Source of the DNA: Streptococcus sp. HMSC078D09
GTDB lineage: Bacteria; Bacillota; Bacilli; Lactobacillales; Streptococcaceae
Direction of reading: 5' to 3'
Length of the DNA stretch: 35,567 nucleotides
NCBI RefSeq assembly: GCF_001813675.1
Contig: NZ_KV813662.1
Location: 226,068 to 261,634, forward strand
Shown here: positions 18,241 to 24,647 of the stretch, one piece after another
Position numbering within the stretch: the first letter of the stretch is position 1
How the letters are laid out: each line of letters opens with the position of its first letter
Notes under the pieces: model-generated
The model's database searches: none
What the model was told of the DNA's origin: nothing
The model's input: the letters and a program-made list of their open reading frames with translations, nothing else
Made by a program: the position numbers and the translations under genes

Positions 18241-18948
18241 ATGAATCAGTATCCTTTGGTCTACTTGGACCATGTGACAAAGAATTATGGGCATGAAGTT
18301 GCTCTCATGGATGTTAGTTTGAACATCCAACCTGGCCGTATTATTGGCCTTTTGGGTCCCAATGGTAGTGGGAAAACAACCATCATTAAATTGATTAATG
18401 GTTTGTTGCAACCAAGCCTTGGAAATATCTATATTCATGGGCAATTACCATCCCCAGCTTCTAAAAAAGTGGTTTCCTATTTGCCAGATACAACTTATCT
18501 GAATGAAAATATGAAAATTATTGATGCTATTAACTATTTCCAAGATTTTTATGCAGATTTTAATGTCCAACGAGCTTACCAATTGCTCAACGATTTGCAT
18601 TTGCATCCAAATCAAAAATTGAACAGCCTTTCAAAAGGGAACAAGGAAAAAGTGCAATTGATTTTGGTGATGAGCCGTGAAGCTGACTTGTATGTTCTTG
18701 ATGAACCAATCGGTGGGGTTGACCCAGCGGCGCGTGATTATATTTTGCGGACCATTATTCAAAACAGACGTCCAAACTCTTCTGTCTTGATTTCTACTCA
18801 CTTGATTGCGGATATTGAGCAAGTTTTGGATGAGGCCATTTTCATCAACCAAGGAAGAATCCTCTTGCATGAAAATACGACTGTTATGCGCAATCAACAC
18901 GGAAAATCAATCGATGAGATCTTCCGTGATCAATTCCGTGTTTATTAG
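18241..18948 (+). CDS. ABC transporter ATP-binding protein
   Basis: 235 residues. Walker A GPNGSGKTT (39-47), signature LSKGN (130-134), Walker B ending LDEP (153-156), and a switch histidine in ISTHLI. The divergent signature (SKGNK for SGGQ) and length are typical of YtrB/EcsA-like and bacitracin-type exporter ATPases. It energises the membrane protein encoded 9 bp downstream. AAAGGAG precedes the ATG. The substrate is unknown. There is no GntR regulator beside it, unlike the ytr operon. Confidence 0.92.
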   Translation: MNQYPLVYLDHVTKNYGHEVALMDVSLNIQPGRIIGLLGPNGSGKTTIIKLINGLLQPSLGNIYIHGQLPSPASKKVVSYLPDTTYLNENMKIIDAINYFQDFYADFNVQRAYQLLNDLHLHPNQKLNSLSKGNKEKVQLILVMSREADLYVLDEPIGGVDPAARDYILRTIIQNRRPNSSVLISTHLIADIEQVLDEAIFINQGRILLHENTTVMRNQHGKSIDEIFRDQFRVY

Positions 18949-18957
18949 GAGGAACCC

Positions 18958-19752
18958 ATGTTTGGTAAATTATTAAAATATGAATTTAAATCGACAGCTA
19001 AGTGGTATTTATTGATCACCCTGATTGCACTAGGTTTGTCAGTGATTACAGGTGTTATTGGTGGAAGTGCTACAAACGGTTTTGTGGATATGGAAACCAA
19101 TAGTATGCAAATCATAACAGGGACTCTTGGGATTCTCATTTTTGGAGGAGTCATTGGTCTTTATCTTAGCAACTACTATATTATTATCCGTCGTTTCTAT
19201 TCCAACTTATACGGACGTGAAGGTTACTTGACCTGGACTCTTCCAGCTAGCCCCCATGCGATCATTTTGTCAAAATTTGTGGGAGCTTTAGTAGCGAGTC
19301 TTTACTGCCTATTCCTTCTATTTTTTAGTGGTTTTATCACAATTATTGTGATGGGTGCTGTCATTGGACAAGACCTCTCTCCTGTATTTAGTATTATCGC
19401 TGAGGCTTTTAGTCATTCTATTGCTTATTGGATTATCGTTTGGTGGATTTTTACCACAGCTTCAGGAATCTTACTATTTTATGTATCGATCGCACTTGGC
19501 CAACTCTTCCAAAATCGTCGTGGATTTAAGGCTATTCTGTTTTTCTTTCTCTTGTGCATTGTTTTAAGTATCATTGGTACAGCATTTAATCCATTAAAAG
19601 ATTCATATGCTGTCGGGTCTGCATTGGTTTATGGAAATATTGATGATTTTGGACCTAACTTTATCCCAGGTCTTATCTATGAAGTCATCAAGATTGTTTC
19701 TATGTACTTCACGATTCACTATATCAGCAAGTACAAGTTGAATCTTCAATAA
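18958..19752 (+). CDS. ABC transporter permease
   Basis: 264 residues with about six hydrophobic helices (from residues 17, 58, 105, 150, 188 and 230). The opening MFGKLLKYEFKSTAKW is typical of ABC-2-type permeases that pair with a single small ATPase. GGAGG precedes the ATG. Together with the upstream ATPase it forms a two-gene transporter; direction of transport and substrate are unknown. A terminator follows within 11 bp. Confidence 0.9.
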   Translation: MFGKLLKYEFKSTAKWYLLITLIALGLSVITGVIGGSATNGFVDMETNSMQIITGTLGILIFGGVIGLYLSNYYIIIRRFYSNLYGREGYLTWTLPASPHAIILSKFVGALVASLYCLFLLFFSGFITIIVMGAVIGQDLSPVFSIIAEAFSHSIAYWIIVWWIFTTASGILLFYVSIALGQLFQNRRGFKAILFFFLLCIVLSIIGTAFNPLKDSYAVGSALVYGNIDDFGPNFIPGLIYEVIKIVSMYFTIHYISKYKLNLQ

Positions 19753-19762
19753 TAACAGTAAA

Positions 19763-19807
19763 TTGAGCAAGGAGCTTCCCAGTGGAAGCCTTCTTGTTCA
19801 ATTTTTT
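19763..19807 (+). terminator. Terminator of the ABC transporter operon
   Basis: TTGAGCAAG with CTTGTTCAA and an inner GCTTCC-cagt-GGAAGC stem, followed by TTTTTT. Confidence 0.92.
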
Positions 19808-19810
19808 CTT

Positions 19811-19839
19811 TTGCTTTTTTAGCTACATTTTGATATACT
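19811..19839 (+). promoter_or_regulatory. Promoter of ssrA
   Basis: TTGCTT (19811-19816), a 17-bp spacer and TATACT (19834-19839) with TGA before it (extended -10). The start of the mature RNA is 15 bp downstream. Confidence 0.75.
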
Positions 19840-19854
19840 AATTGTATTCGTTTT

Positions 19855-20200
19855 GGGGTCGTTACGGATTCGACAGGCATTATGAGGCATATTTTGCAAC
19901 TCATCTAGCGGATGTAAAACGCCAGTTAAATATAACTGCAAAAAATAATAATTCTTACGCTTTAGCTGCCTAAACACCAGCAGGCGTGACCCGATTCGAA
20001 TCGCTCGTGTTTGATGACAGGTCTTAATTATAGCGAGATACGATCTAGCTTGGTCTAGGAGTTAGATAAGAGATTGATAGACTCGCAGGTACAGGGCTTG
20101 AGTTATGTGTCATGTAGCTGTTAAAAGAAGACATAACCTATGGTTGTAGACAAATATGCTGGCAGGTGTTTGGACGTGGGTTCGACTCCCACCGGCTCCA
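19855..20200 (+). ncRNA. ssrA: Transfer-messenger RNA (tmRNA)
   Basis: Mature RNA from GGGGTCG to CGGCTCCA: these ends pair as the acceptor stem (with G-U pairs) and the 3' CCA is encoded. The tRNA-like T arm is GTGGGTTCGACTCCCAC near the 3' end. The mRNA part reads GCA AAA AAT AAT AAT TCT TAC GCT TTA GCT GCC TAA (19938-19973, written codon by codon), giving the tag AKNNNSYALAA, which ends like other streptococcal tags. tmRNA with SmpB rescues stalled ribosomes and marks their products for ClpXP. The 3' end is the prophage attachment site. Confidence 0.97.
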
Positions 20201-20210
20201 TCTATAGTTT
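20170..20210 (+). other. Prophage left attachment site (attL), 3' end of ssrA
   Basis: The integrase gene lies within 160 bp of the ssrA 3' end and points towards it, the usual layout for phages that integrate into tmRNA. The core is expected within the T arm and CCA end, so integration keeps ssrA intact. Its exact limits need attR, which is outside the window. Confidence 0.6.
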
Positions 20211-20237
20211 CTAAAACTTTCTAAAACTTTCTAAAAC
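20208..20237 (+). repeat. Three tandem copies of TTTCTAAAAC at attL
   Basis: The 10-mer TTTCTAAAAC is repeated exactly at 20208, 20218 and 20228, starting 8 bp after the end of ssrA on the phage side. Spacing of one helical turn suggests integrase arm-type binding sites (inference). Confidence 0.6.
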
Positions 20238-20258
20238 GTTGTAAAAACAACGTTTTTT
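20233..20258 (+). terminator. Probable ssrA terminator, phage-supplied
   Basis: AAAACGTTGT-aaaa-ACAACGTTTT followed by TT. It lies on the phage side of attL, so after integration the phage supplies the terminator for ssrA. Confidence 0.7.
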
Positions 20259-20306
20259 GTTTTATACTTTCTATTCCTTTTTGAACCTTTTTGGAACTGG
20301 CAGACC

Positions 20307-20340
20307 CAAAAACAGACCCTTTTTTATCCAAAGGGTCTGT
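20307..20340 (-). terminator. Terminator of the integrase gene
   Basis: On the minus strand ACAGACCCTTT pairs with AAAGGGTCTGT around a short loop and is followed by TTTT. It lies 15 bp after the integrase stop. Confidence 0.85.
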
Positions 20341-20355
20341 CTTTATGTTATTTGT

Positions 20356-21441
20356 CTAAAAATCAATATAGTTTGCAAATTTCTCACCAATATCGTCCTT
20401 GGCCTCTCTGGTGATGTGAGTATAGATGTTCATGGTTGTTTTTAAATCTGAGTGTCCAAGTCTATACTGGACTTGTTTGAGTGTCATTCCAGCTTCAAAG
20501 CATAGGCTGGCATGTGTGTGTCGGAAACCGTGGATCCTAATCGGACGCACATCCGAATCTTTGACAATTTGTTGTAGCCATTTTCGTGGTAGTGTTCCTG
20601 GTATTGGTTTTCCTAATTCATTCTCAAAGATAAAAGTAGTAGTAGGATTCATTTCTCTCCACTCTGTGAGTAGTTCACTTGTCTTTTCGTCCAAACTGAT
20701 CAATCGGTTGCTACTTTTGTTTTTTGTAGGGCCAACAGATTCCCCGTCAAATCCTCTTGTGATGGCTTTATTTATGTTCAGAGTGTTATTGGTCCAATCT
20801 TCCCATTTGAGGGCTAAAACCTCCCCTTTTCTGGCTCCTGTGAAGGCTAGAAGACGAAAGAGGACTTTCTTTCTCAATTCATCAGTTTGATCTACTAATT
20901 CAAGGAAAGATTTTAGCTCATTCTTGTCGTAAAAATCGCTATCTGTATCTACCTGTTTTCTGACAAGCGTTGTCACGCTCTCAACCGGATTGGTCGAGAT
21001 GTATCCGTGTCTGATAGCGTATTTACATATGTTATTCATCAAGCCTTTCATCTTACGTCCATAGACCAACTTCTTGGACCAGTCATTGACTTGTTCCTGA
21101 ACCTGAAGAGGAGTGAGAGAAGAGATTTTTTTATCTCCCAAAGTCGGATAAATATGATTTTTTATATTCCGTTCGGTCTTGATGTAGGTGCTATCCTGTA
21201 CTGTGTCAGCATATTCCTTGAGCCATTTTTCAGCGACTTCCTCGACAGTGATTTTCTCGACAGTGATTTCCTCGCTGTTTTCAAGATCAATTTTAAGTTG
21301 GAGAAGTGCTGCTCTTGCCTTGGCTTTTGTCTGGAAGCCCTGACGCTTGACATACTTATCTTTTCCGTTCTCCTTACCTACGTAAATCCGGAATCTGTAA
21401 GCTGTTTCTCCATTTTTCTTTTTATAAGACTTGATTTCCAT
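20356..21441 (-). CDS. int: Phage tyrosine integrase
   Basis: 361 residues. The N-terminal AP2-like arm-binding domain (about 1-55) is followed by a SAM-like core-binding domain (65-155) and the catalytic domain with R204 (TGARKGE), H304 and R307 (HGFRH), H330 (LGHSD) and nucleophile Y340. It recombines attP with attB in ssrA and reverses this with an excisionase not identified here. The start is uncertain: I use the ATG at 21441, preceded by GGGG; in-frame ATGs at 21456 and further up are possible. Residues 59-68 contain a duplicated ITVEK/ITVEE from a 15-bp tandem repeat. Confidence 0.93.
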   Translation of the reverse strand: MEIKSYKKKNGETAYRFRIYVGKENGKDKYVKRQGFQTKAKARAALLQLKIDLENSEEITVEKITVEEVAEKWLKEYADTVQDSTYIKTERNIKNHIYPTLGDKKISSLTPLQVQEQVNDWSKKLVYGRKMKGLMNNICKYAIRHGYISTNPVESVTTLVRKQVDTDSDFYDKNELKSFLELVDQTDELRKKVLFRLLAFTGARKGEVLALKWEDWTNNTLNINKAITRGFDGESVGPTKNKSSNRLISLDEKTSELLTEWREMNPTTTFIFENELGKPIPGTLPRKWLQQIVKDSDVRPIRIHGFRHTHASLCFEAGMTLKQVQYRLGHSDLKTTMNIYTHITREAKDDIGEKFANYIDF

Positions 21442-21521
21442 TGATTTATACCCCATTTCTTGGTAAAATGAGTACATAAAAAGAGACCTTCTATCAGTCA
21501 ATTTTTATCTACTTTAACGAA

Positions 21522-21565
21522 ATCCTCACACTCAAACTTTGGTCGGGGCGAGTGTGGGGATTTTT
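21522..21565 (+). other. Stem-loop upstream of int
   Basis: ATCCTCACACTC (21522-21533) pairs with GAGTGTGGGGAT (21550-21561, one G-T) and TTTT follows on the plus strand. No plus-strand gene precedes it, so its role (block to rightward read-through, or int leader structure) is open. Confidence 0.5.
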
Positions 21566-21583
21566 GGTTGATAAAATTTTGAA

Positions 21584-21619
21584 ATAAAAAAAGATCTTGT
21601 TCTTTGAACAAGACCTTTT
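21584..21619 (-). terminator. Terminator of the leftward lysogeny operon
   Basis: On the minus strand AAAAGGTCTTGTTC pairs with GAACAAGATCTTTT (one mismatch or wobble) around AAA and is followed by further T. It would stop transcripts from the cI-immA-DUF3800 side before int. The remainder of the 320-bp gap between int and the DUF3800 gene holds a rightward promoter-like sequence and a palindrome (listed separately) and no gene. Confidence 0.7.
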
Positions 21620-21677
21620 CCAAACAGGGAGACGTACTTCACATACGCTTAATTAATCAATCTCTTAACTGTTTGAT

Positions 21678-21756
21678 TTGACAGTGTTTTCTCAACCTGT
21701 ATACATATTTTACAACACTGCAAGGTCTTATGTCAACTAATTAGTTGACGTTTTTT
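21678..21756 (+). promoter_or_regulatory. Promoter-like sequence followed by a palindrome and T-run
   Basis: TTGACA (21678-21683), a 16-bp spacer and TATACA (21700-21705) with TG two bases before. About 27 bp on is the perfect 18-bp palindrome GTCAACTAATTAGTTGAC (21732-21749), then GTTTTTT. CAGTGTT (21682-21688) and AACACTG (21714-21720) flank the -10. It could produce a very short terminated RNA or be a regulator-bound site. No open frame is present. Confidence 0.4.
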
Positions 21757-21762
21757 AAAAAA

Positions 21763-22455
21763 TTAAGGTAGCCATAGATGTATATGTTTAGGTATAGTTC
21801 GTAATGAAACGTTGTTTTGAACATATGAATTCCAAATTCTATTCGCTAGAATGTCGGCTGCTTGAATTAGGTAATCATTCTCTGACACACATGACCTAGT
21901 TAGAACATTAAAATCTCCTGTAAGTATGGGTGGGTAAAAAGTTCCATAATTAAAATTGTGGATACCTTCGTGTAGTTCCTCAAAAATGCCATCCCCAAGT
22001 CCGTATAATCCGTTCGTGGCAAATCCTTGTTGATCAATATTGACGTGGAGTTCGATTTCCTGTTCAGGATCAACCAAACCTTGATCTATAAGAGATTGGA
22101 AAAGTTTCTTAACAATACGTCGTAGTGCGTAATCTTTAAAGCGTTGTCTCGATTTTTTATCTGCTAAAATATAACTTTTTAAGTTCGAAATTTTGATTGC
22201 CACCGAAAAGCTGAGTTCAAATTTTAAAATTTTGAATAATGAATATCTATCATTAAAATCTGTAAGATTTGAGGCTTTCAATTCAAAATCAAACTCTTTT
22301 ACTTCTTTAATTTTCGAGACAAGTTTTTTATAACGTCCTTTGGCTTTATTTTTAGCATCATCTCCTATAAAACAATGGCCAGCATATATAAAATAATTTG
22401 AGTTATTTTCTAATCTACCTGAATCATCAATAAACAAATGTATCTTCTGTTTCAA
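21763..22455 (-). CDS. DUF3800 domain protein
   Basis: 230 residues. The opening FIDDSG (D10, D11, S12, G13), FELKAS around residue 58, an acidic VNID (D141) and the C-terminal QAADILANRIW (D201) match DUF3800, a family with a predicted RNase H-like fold that is common in phages and defence-type islands. Its activity is not established. The start is TTG, chosen because AAGGAGG is 8 nt upstream. It lies downstream of immA/cI in the genes likely to be expressed in the lysogen, which favours a role in superinfection immunity (inference). Confidence 0.82.
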   Translation of the reverse strand: MKQKIHLFIDDSGRLENNSNYFIYAGHCFIGDDAKNKAKGRYKKLVSKIKEVKEFDFELKASNLTDFNDRYSLFKILKFELSFSVAIKISNLKSYILADKKSRQRFKDYALRRIVKKLFQSLIDQGLVDPEQEIELHVNIDQQGFATNGLYGLGDGIFEELHEGIHNFNYGTFYPPILTGDFNVLTRSCVSENDYLIQAADILANRIWNSYVQNNVSLRTIPKHIHLWLP

Positions 22456-22554
22456 CAGTTATTCCTCCTTTCTCACTTTTTTACTTTCTTCAATATGAGT
22501 TCTTGGATAGTTATATTAGAAAAAAAGATCATCATTTTTCTAATGTATACAACT

Positions 22555-22935
22555 TTAACTAATTAGTGAATTAAACTCGTCTTTAACCATCATTTCATTT
22601 GCGATGGTCCTCAGACTGTATTTTTCCATAAAATGAAGATAATTAAAATCCCTAATATCATCCATTAGCTTTAATTCTTCTTCAAGCAAATGATGAATCA
22701 TACTCCTGTCAGCCTGCAATTCGCAGTATTCCCTGTTTAGCTCATATTGAGCAGGAGTATGCTCTTTGTGACCCAATTCGTGCAAAGCAACTTGCTTTTG
22801 ATCTTCAACTGATAAATTAATATCTAACGCTAAAATGTTCAAAGTAGGATTAAAGAAACCAGGACTATGCCAATCACTTCCGTCAAAGTAGCATAGGTTT
22901 ACACCCTCTTGGGCGCAAAGCTCTTTTACAGTCAT
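22555..22935 (-). CDS. ImmA/IrrE family metallopeptidase
   Basis: 126 residues. The zinc motif HELGH is at 52-56 and the downstream acidic ligand region is ELQADR (72-77). ImmA proteins cleave the neighbouring CI-like repressor after DNA damage or signalling, as in ICEBs1 and phage phi105. It lies 10 bp after the repressor stop with GAGG before its ATG, so the two are cotranscribed and likely partners. An A/T-rich inverted repeat (TTAGAAAAA/TTTTTCTAA, 22517-22544) follows and may end part of the transcript. Confidence 0.9.
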   Translation of the reverse strand: MTVKELCAQEGVNLCYFDGSDWHSPGFFNPTLNILALDINLSVEDQKQVALHELGHKEHTPAQYELNREYCELQADRSMIHHLLEEELKLMDDIRDFNYLHFMEKYSLRTIANEMMVKDEFNSLIS

Positions 22936-22945
22936 AAATGCACCT

Positions 22946-23293
22946 CTATTTATTTTTTAAGTGTGCCTCCAAGACCGCTGTAATAAAATCAATATCTTCT
23001 TCAGTAAGTGGTTTACCATCGAACAACATAGATTGCGCAGCAATGTCTCGAAGGTCAAGCGGTGCAGAAGCATCACCGTTTGTCGCTATATTTGGATTAT
23101 CTGTGCGTCCCAAGAGGTAGTCGGTGGACACGTTGAAGTAATCTGCGATTTCTGAAATTCGTTCAGTAGACGGTTTGGAATTTTTTAGATTATAAATAGT
23201 ATTCCTACTATAACCTAGTTTTTCTTCCAATAAATTTATTGAAAGTCCTTGCTTTTGGGCAAGTTCTTTAATTCTGTCAAATGTCTGAAACAT
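22946..23293 (-). CDS. CI-like repressor, HTH XRE family
   Basis: 115 residues. The N-terminal helix-turn-helix covers about residues 7-60 (LAQKQGLSINLLEEKLGYS, then NLKNSKPS). The C-terminus is short and lacks a LexA-type Ser/Lys peptidase, consistent with inactivation by a separate ImmA-type protease. It should hold the prophage silent by binding the TTTAAT-N7-ATTAAA sites in the adjacent control region. AAAGG is about 11 nt before the ATG, which is weak. Confidence 0.9.
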   Translation of the reverse strand: MFQTFDRIKELAQKQGLSINLLEEKLGYSRNTIYNLKNSKPSTERISEIADYFNVSTDYLLGRTDNPNIATNGDASAPLDLRDIAAQSMLFDGKPLTEEDIDFITAVLEAHLKNK

Positions 23294-23330
23294 TGATTTT
23301 TCAACCTTTCTGAGATTATGACAAAAAATA

Positions 23331-23349
23331 TTTAATATTTCACATTAAA
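23331..23349. promoter_or_regulatory. Operator O1
   Basis: TTTAAT-ATTTCAC-ATTAAA: a perfect inverted repeat of TTTAAT with a 7-bp centre, ending 4 bp before the -35 of the rightward promoter. Probable CI/Cro binding site. Confidence 0.7.
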
Positions 23350-23353
23350 ACGC

Positions 23354-23382
23354 TTGACAAAATTAATGCAGAGTATTAAAAT
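23354..23382 (+). promoter_or_regulatory. Rightward early promoter (P-cro) with operator O2
   Basis: TTGACA (23354-23359), a 17-bp spacer and TAAAAT (23377-23382). Operator O2 (ATTAAT-GCAGAGT-ATTAAA, 23362-23380) fills the spacer, so repressor and RNA polymerase must compete. The expected start near 23389 gives a leader of about 200 nt before cro. Confidence 0.8.
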
Positions 23383-23505
23383 AGTTTTTGTAAGTTAATG
23401 AGTTGGTAAAAAACAGAGTTAAAACTTACCTAAAAATAAAATAGCTTTGGCGAGCAAGATAATTGATAGATATAACGTTTTATCAAGGTTTTTAATTATG
23501 CTTTC

Positions 23506-23534
23506 ATTTTAATACTATACATTAAAATTGTCAA
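23506..23534 (-). promoter_or_regulatory. Leftward promoter (P-cI) with operator O3
   Basis: On the minus strand TTGACA (23534-23529), a 17-bp spacer and TAAAAT (23511-23506), with operator O3 (TTTAAT-ACTATAC-ATTAAA, 23508-23526) in the spacer in the same register as O2. It matches the rightward promoter at 25 of 29 positions but faces it, with an expected start near 23499. A second, weaker leftward -10 (CATAAT) closer to cI at about 23315 is an alternative. Confidence 0.7.
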
Positions 23535-23593
23535 GCATTTTTAAAATAATTTACTAACTCTTTAACTCTACTAAAAAATAAAGGAGGAAAAAC

Positions 23594-23803
23594 ATGAGCC
23601 AACAACATCGCAAGTGGATCGAGCTTGTAAAAGATCGAATTGAAAAACGTGGATGGTCACAGACGGACTTGGCCATTGTTGTGGGTGTTAGTCCATCAGC
23701 TATCACACAACTTTTCAAAGATGGAAAAGGTAGTGATGACTTGAAGCTTCGTATTAACAAAAAATTGCGAATCAATGAGTCATGGGAGAAATTTGAGGAG
23801 TAG
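23594..23803 (+). CDS. Cro-like HTH regulator
   Basis: 69 residues. The helix-turn-helix is WSQTDLAIVVGVSPSAITQLF (core from about residue 21; listed as a region). The N-terminus is basic and the C-terminus short. It is the first rightward gene after the operators and has AAAGGAGG before its ATG. It should act as the lytic switch protein competing with CI at the three operators. Confidence 0.88.
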   Translation: MSQQHRKWIELVKDRIEKRGWSQTDLAIVVGVSPSAITQLFKDGKGSDDLKLRINKKLRINESWEKFEE

Positions 23804-23812
23804 GAGAAAAGA

Positions 23813-23947
23813 ATGAACGAACTAGAAAGAACAGCCCTCAATGAAATACTGAGGACCGTGACGTATATTGCAGAAAAATTGGATGAATTAGATGCTAGGT
23901 TTTCTCAATCAGAAGAAGTGAAAGCCAAGGCTTCATCCGCATCGTAA
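23813..23947 (+). CDS. Small early phage protein (44 aa)
   Basis: 44 residues, mostly helical and acidic (NELERTALNEILRTVTYIAE..), starting 9 bp after cro with GGAG upstream. I recognise no family. Its 3' end overlaps the 3' end of the reversed DUF4145 gene by 43 bp, so transcripts of the two would be antisense there. Confidence 0.6.
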   Translation: MNELERTALNEILRTVTYIAEKLDELDARFSQSEEVKAKASSAS

Positions 23948-24588
23948 TCAGCTGCGATAAATTGAGCTGCTGAAAGAATAAACTTCTTTAAATCTTGGAT
24001 ATCTTTACCATCATGTCTACGAACATAATGAGTTTCATCATTTCCAATCCAAGCGACGGATTTTGCTAAAGCTTGAATTTTTGGAAAATCATTTAAGTAG
24101 TCAGCAATTACTTTCCCTAGCATAATTGATTTGATGTGTTCTTCGTCGGATGGATTTTTGGAAATTGCGTAGTCCTTTATTAGGAACTCAGCGGCTTTGC
24201 GATATCCGACGCCTGCTATTTGATTCAATGCCTCAGATTCAGCGACGGTTGCTTGGGAATAGATTTCGACAAAAACAGGAGAAACTTTTTCTATATTTTC
24301 AGGGAGTTTTACTTTGATAGGTGGACGGTAGCTGTATTTAGCAATTGAACAAAGTTTAGATATAGATGTGAAAATATACTCGACAGCAAAGTATTTTTTA
24401 CAAGCTGAGCGTGAGCAACGAAAAGTAACAACAAAGCGAGCATCTCCACTAGAGAAACTGTCCTCGCTATCTGAAACGTATATTATTTCAGGCGAGATAT
24501 TTTTTCCACAATGTGGACAATATTCAGGGTATTCAAATTTTACCGTCTGGTGACCTGCACCATGGAACGAAACGCTAGCCGTTTTCAT
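23905..24588 (-). CDS. DUF4145 domain protein, reversed in the early operon
   Basis: 227 residues. An N-terminal zinc-ribbon-like set C24/C27 (CPHCGK) and C58/C63 (CSRSAC) is followed by the helical DUF4145 core (GYRKAAEFLIKDYA, GKVIADYL, the GNDETHYVRR motif). DUF4145 occurs alone in phages and fused to restriction or helicase proteins, so a defence role is plausible but unproven. It is transcribed against its neighbours from a promoter and GGAG site that also precede the Abi gene at 26659-27450. Confidence 0.82.
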   Translation of the reverse strand: MKTASVSFHGAGHQTVKFEYPEYCPHCGKNISPEIIYVSDSEDSFSSGDARFVVTFRCSRSACKKYFAVEYIFTSISKLCSIAKYSYRPPIKVKLPENIEKVSPVFVEIYSQATVAESEALNQIAGVGYRKAAEFLIKDYAISKNPSDEEHIKSIMLGKVIADYLNDFPKIQALAKSVAWIGNDETHYVRRHDGKDIQDLKKFILSAAQFIAADYDADEALAFTSSD

Positions 24589-24595
24589 ATTTTAT

Positions 24596-24639
24596 CTCCA
24601 ATCGATTTATTATCCTTATTATATCAAATTTAGAAAGGA
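24596..24639 (-). promoter_or_regulatory. Promoter/RBS cassette A of the DUF4145 gene
   Basis: On the minus strand: extended -10 TGA-TATAAT (24626-24618) and a GATTGGAG ribosome site (24603-24596) before the ATG. Read on the plus strand, the far end supplies AGAAAGGA as ribosome site of the next rightward gene. It is nearly the same as the block at 27457-27498. Confidence 0.75.
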
Positions 24640-24647
24640 AAAAGCGT

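Noticed and set aside
18958..19752. Assignment of the ABC transporter to a bacitracin or Ytr system
   Set aside because: There is no GntR regulator or two-component pair beside it and no substrate-specific motif is visible, so only a generic call is justified.
19843..19852. CGAATAC on the minus strand, resembling a competence (ComX) box
   Set aside because: It would read leftward into the antisense of the ABC transporter genes, matches imperfectly, and lies in the ssrA promoter region.
20426..20890. A 154-codon plus-strand frame opposite int
   Set aside because: It is antisense to the catalytic domain of the integrase, with no ribosome site and an implausible Cys/Ser/Leu-rich composition.
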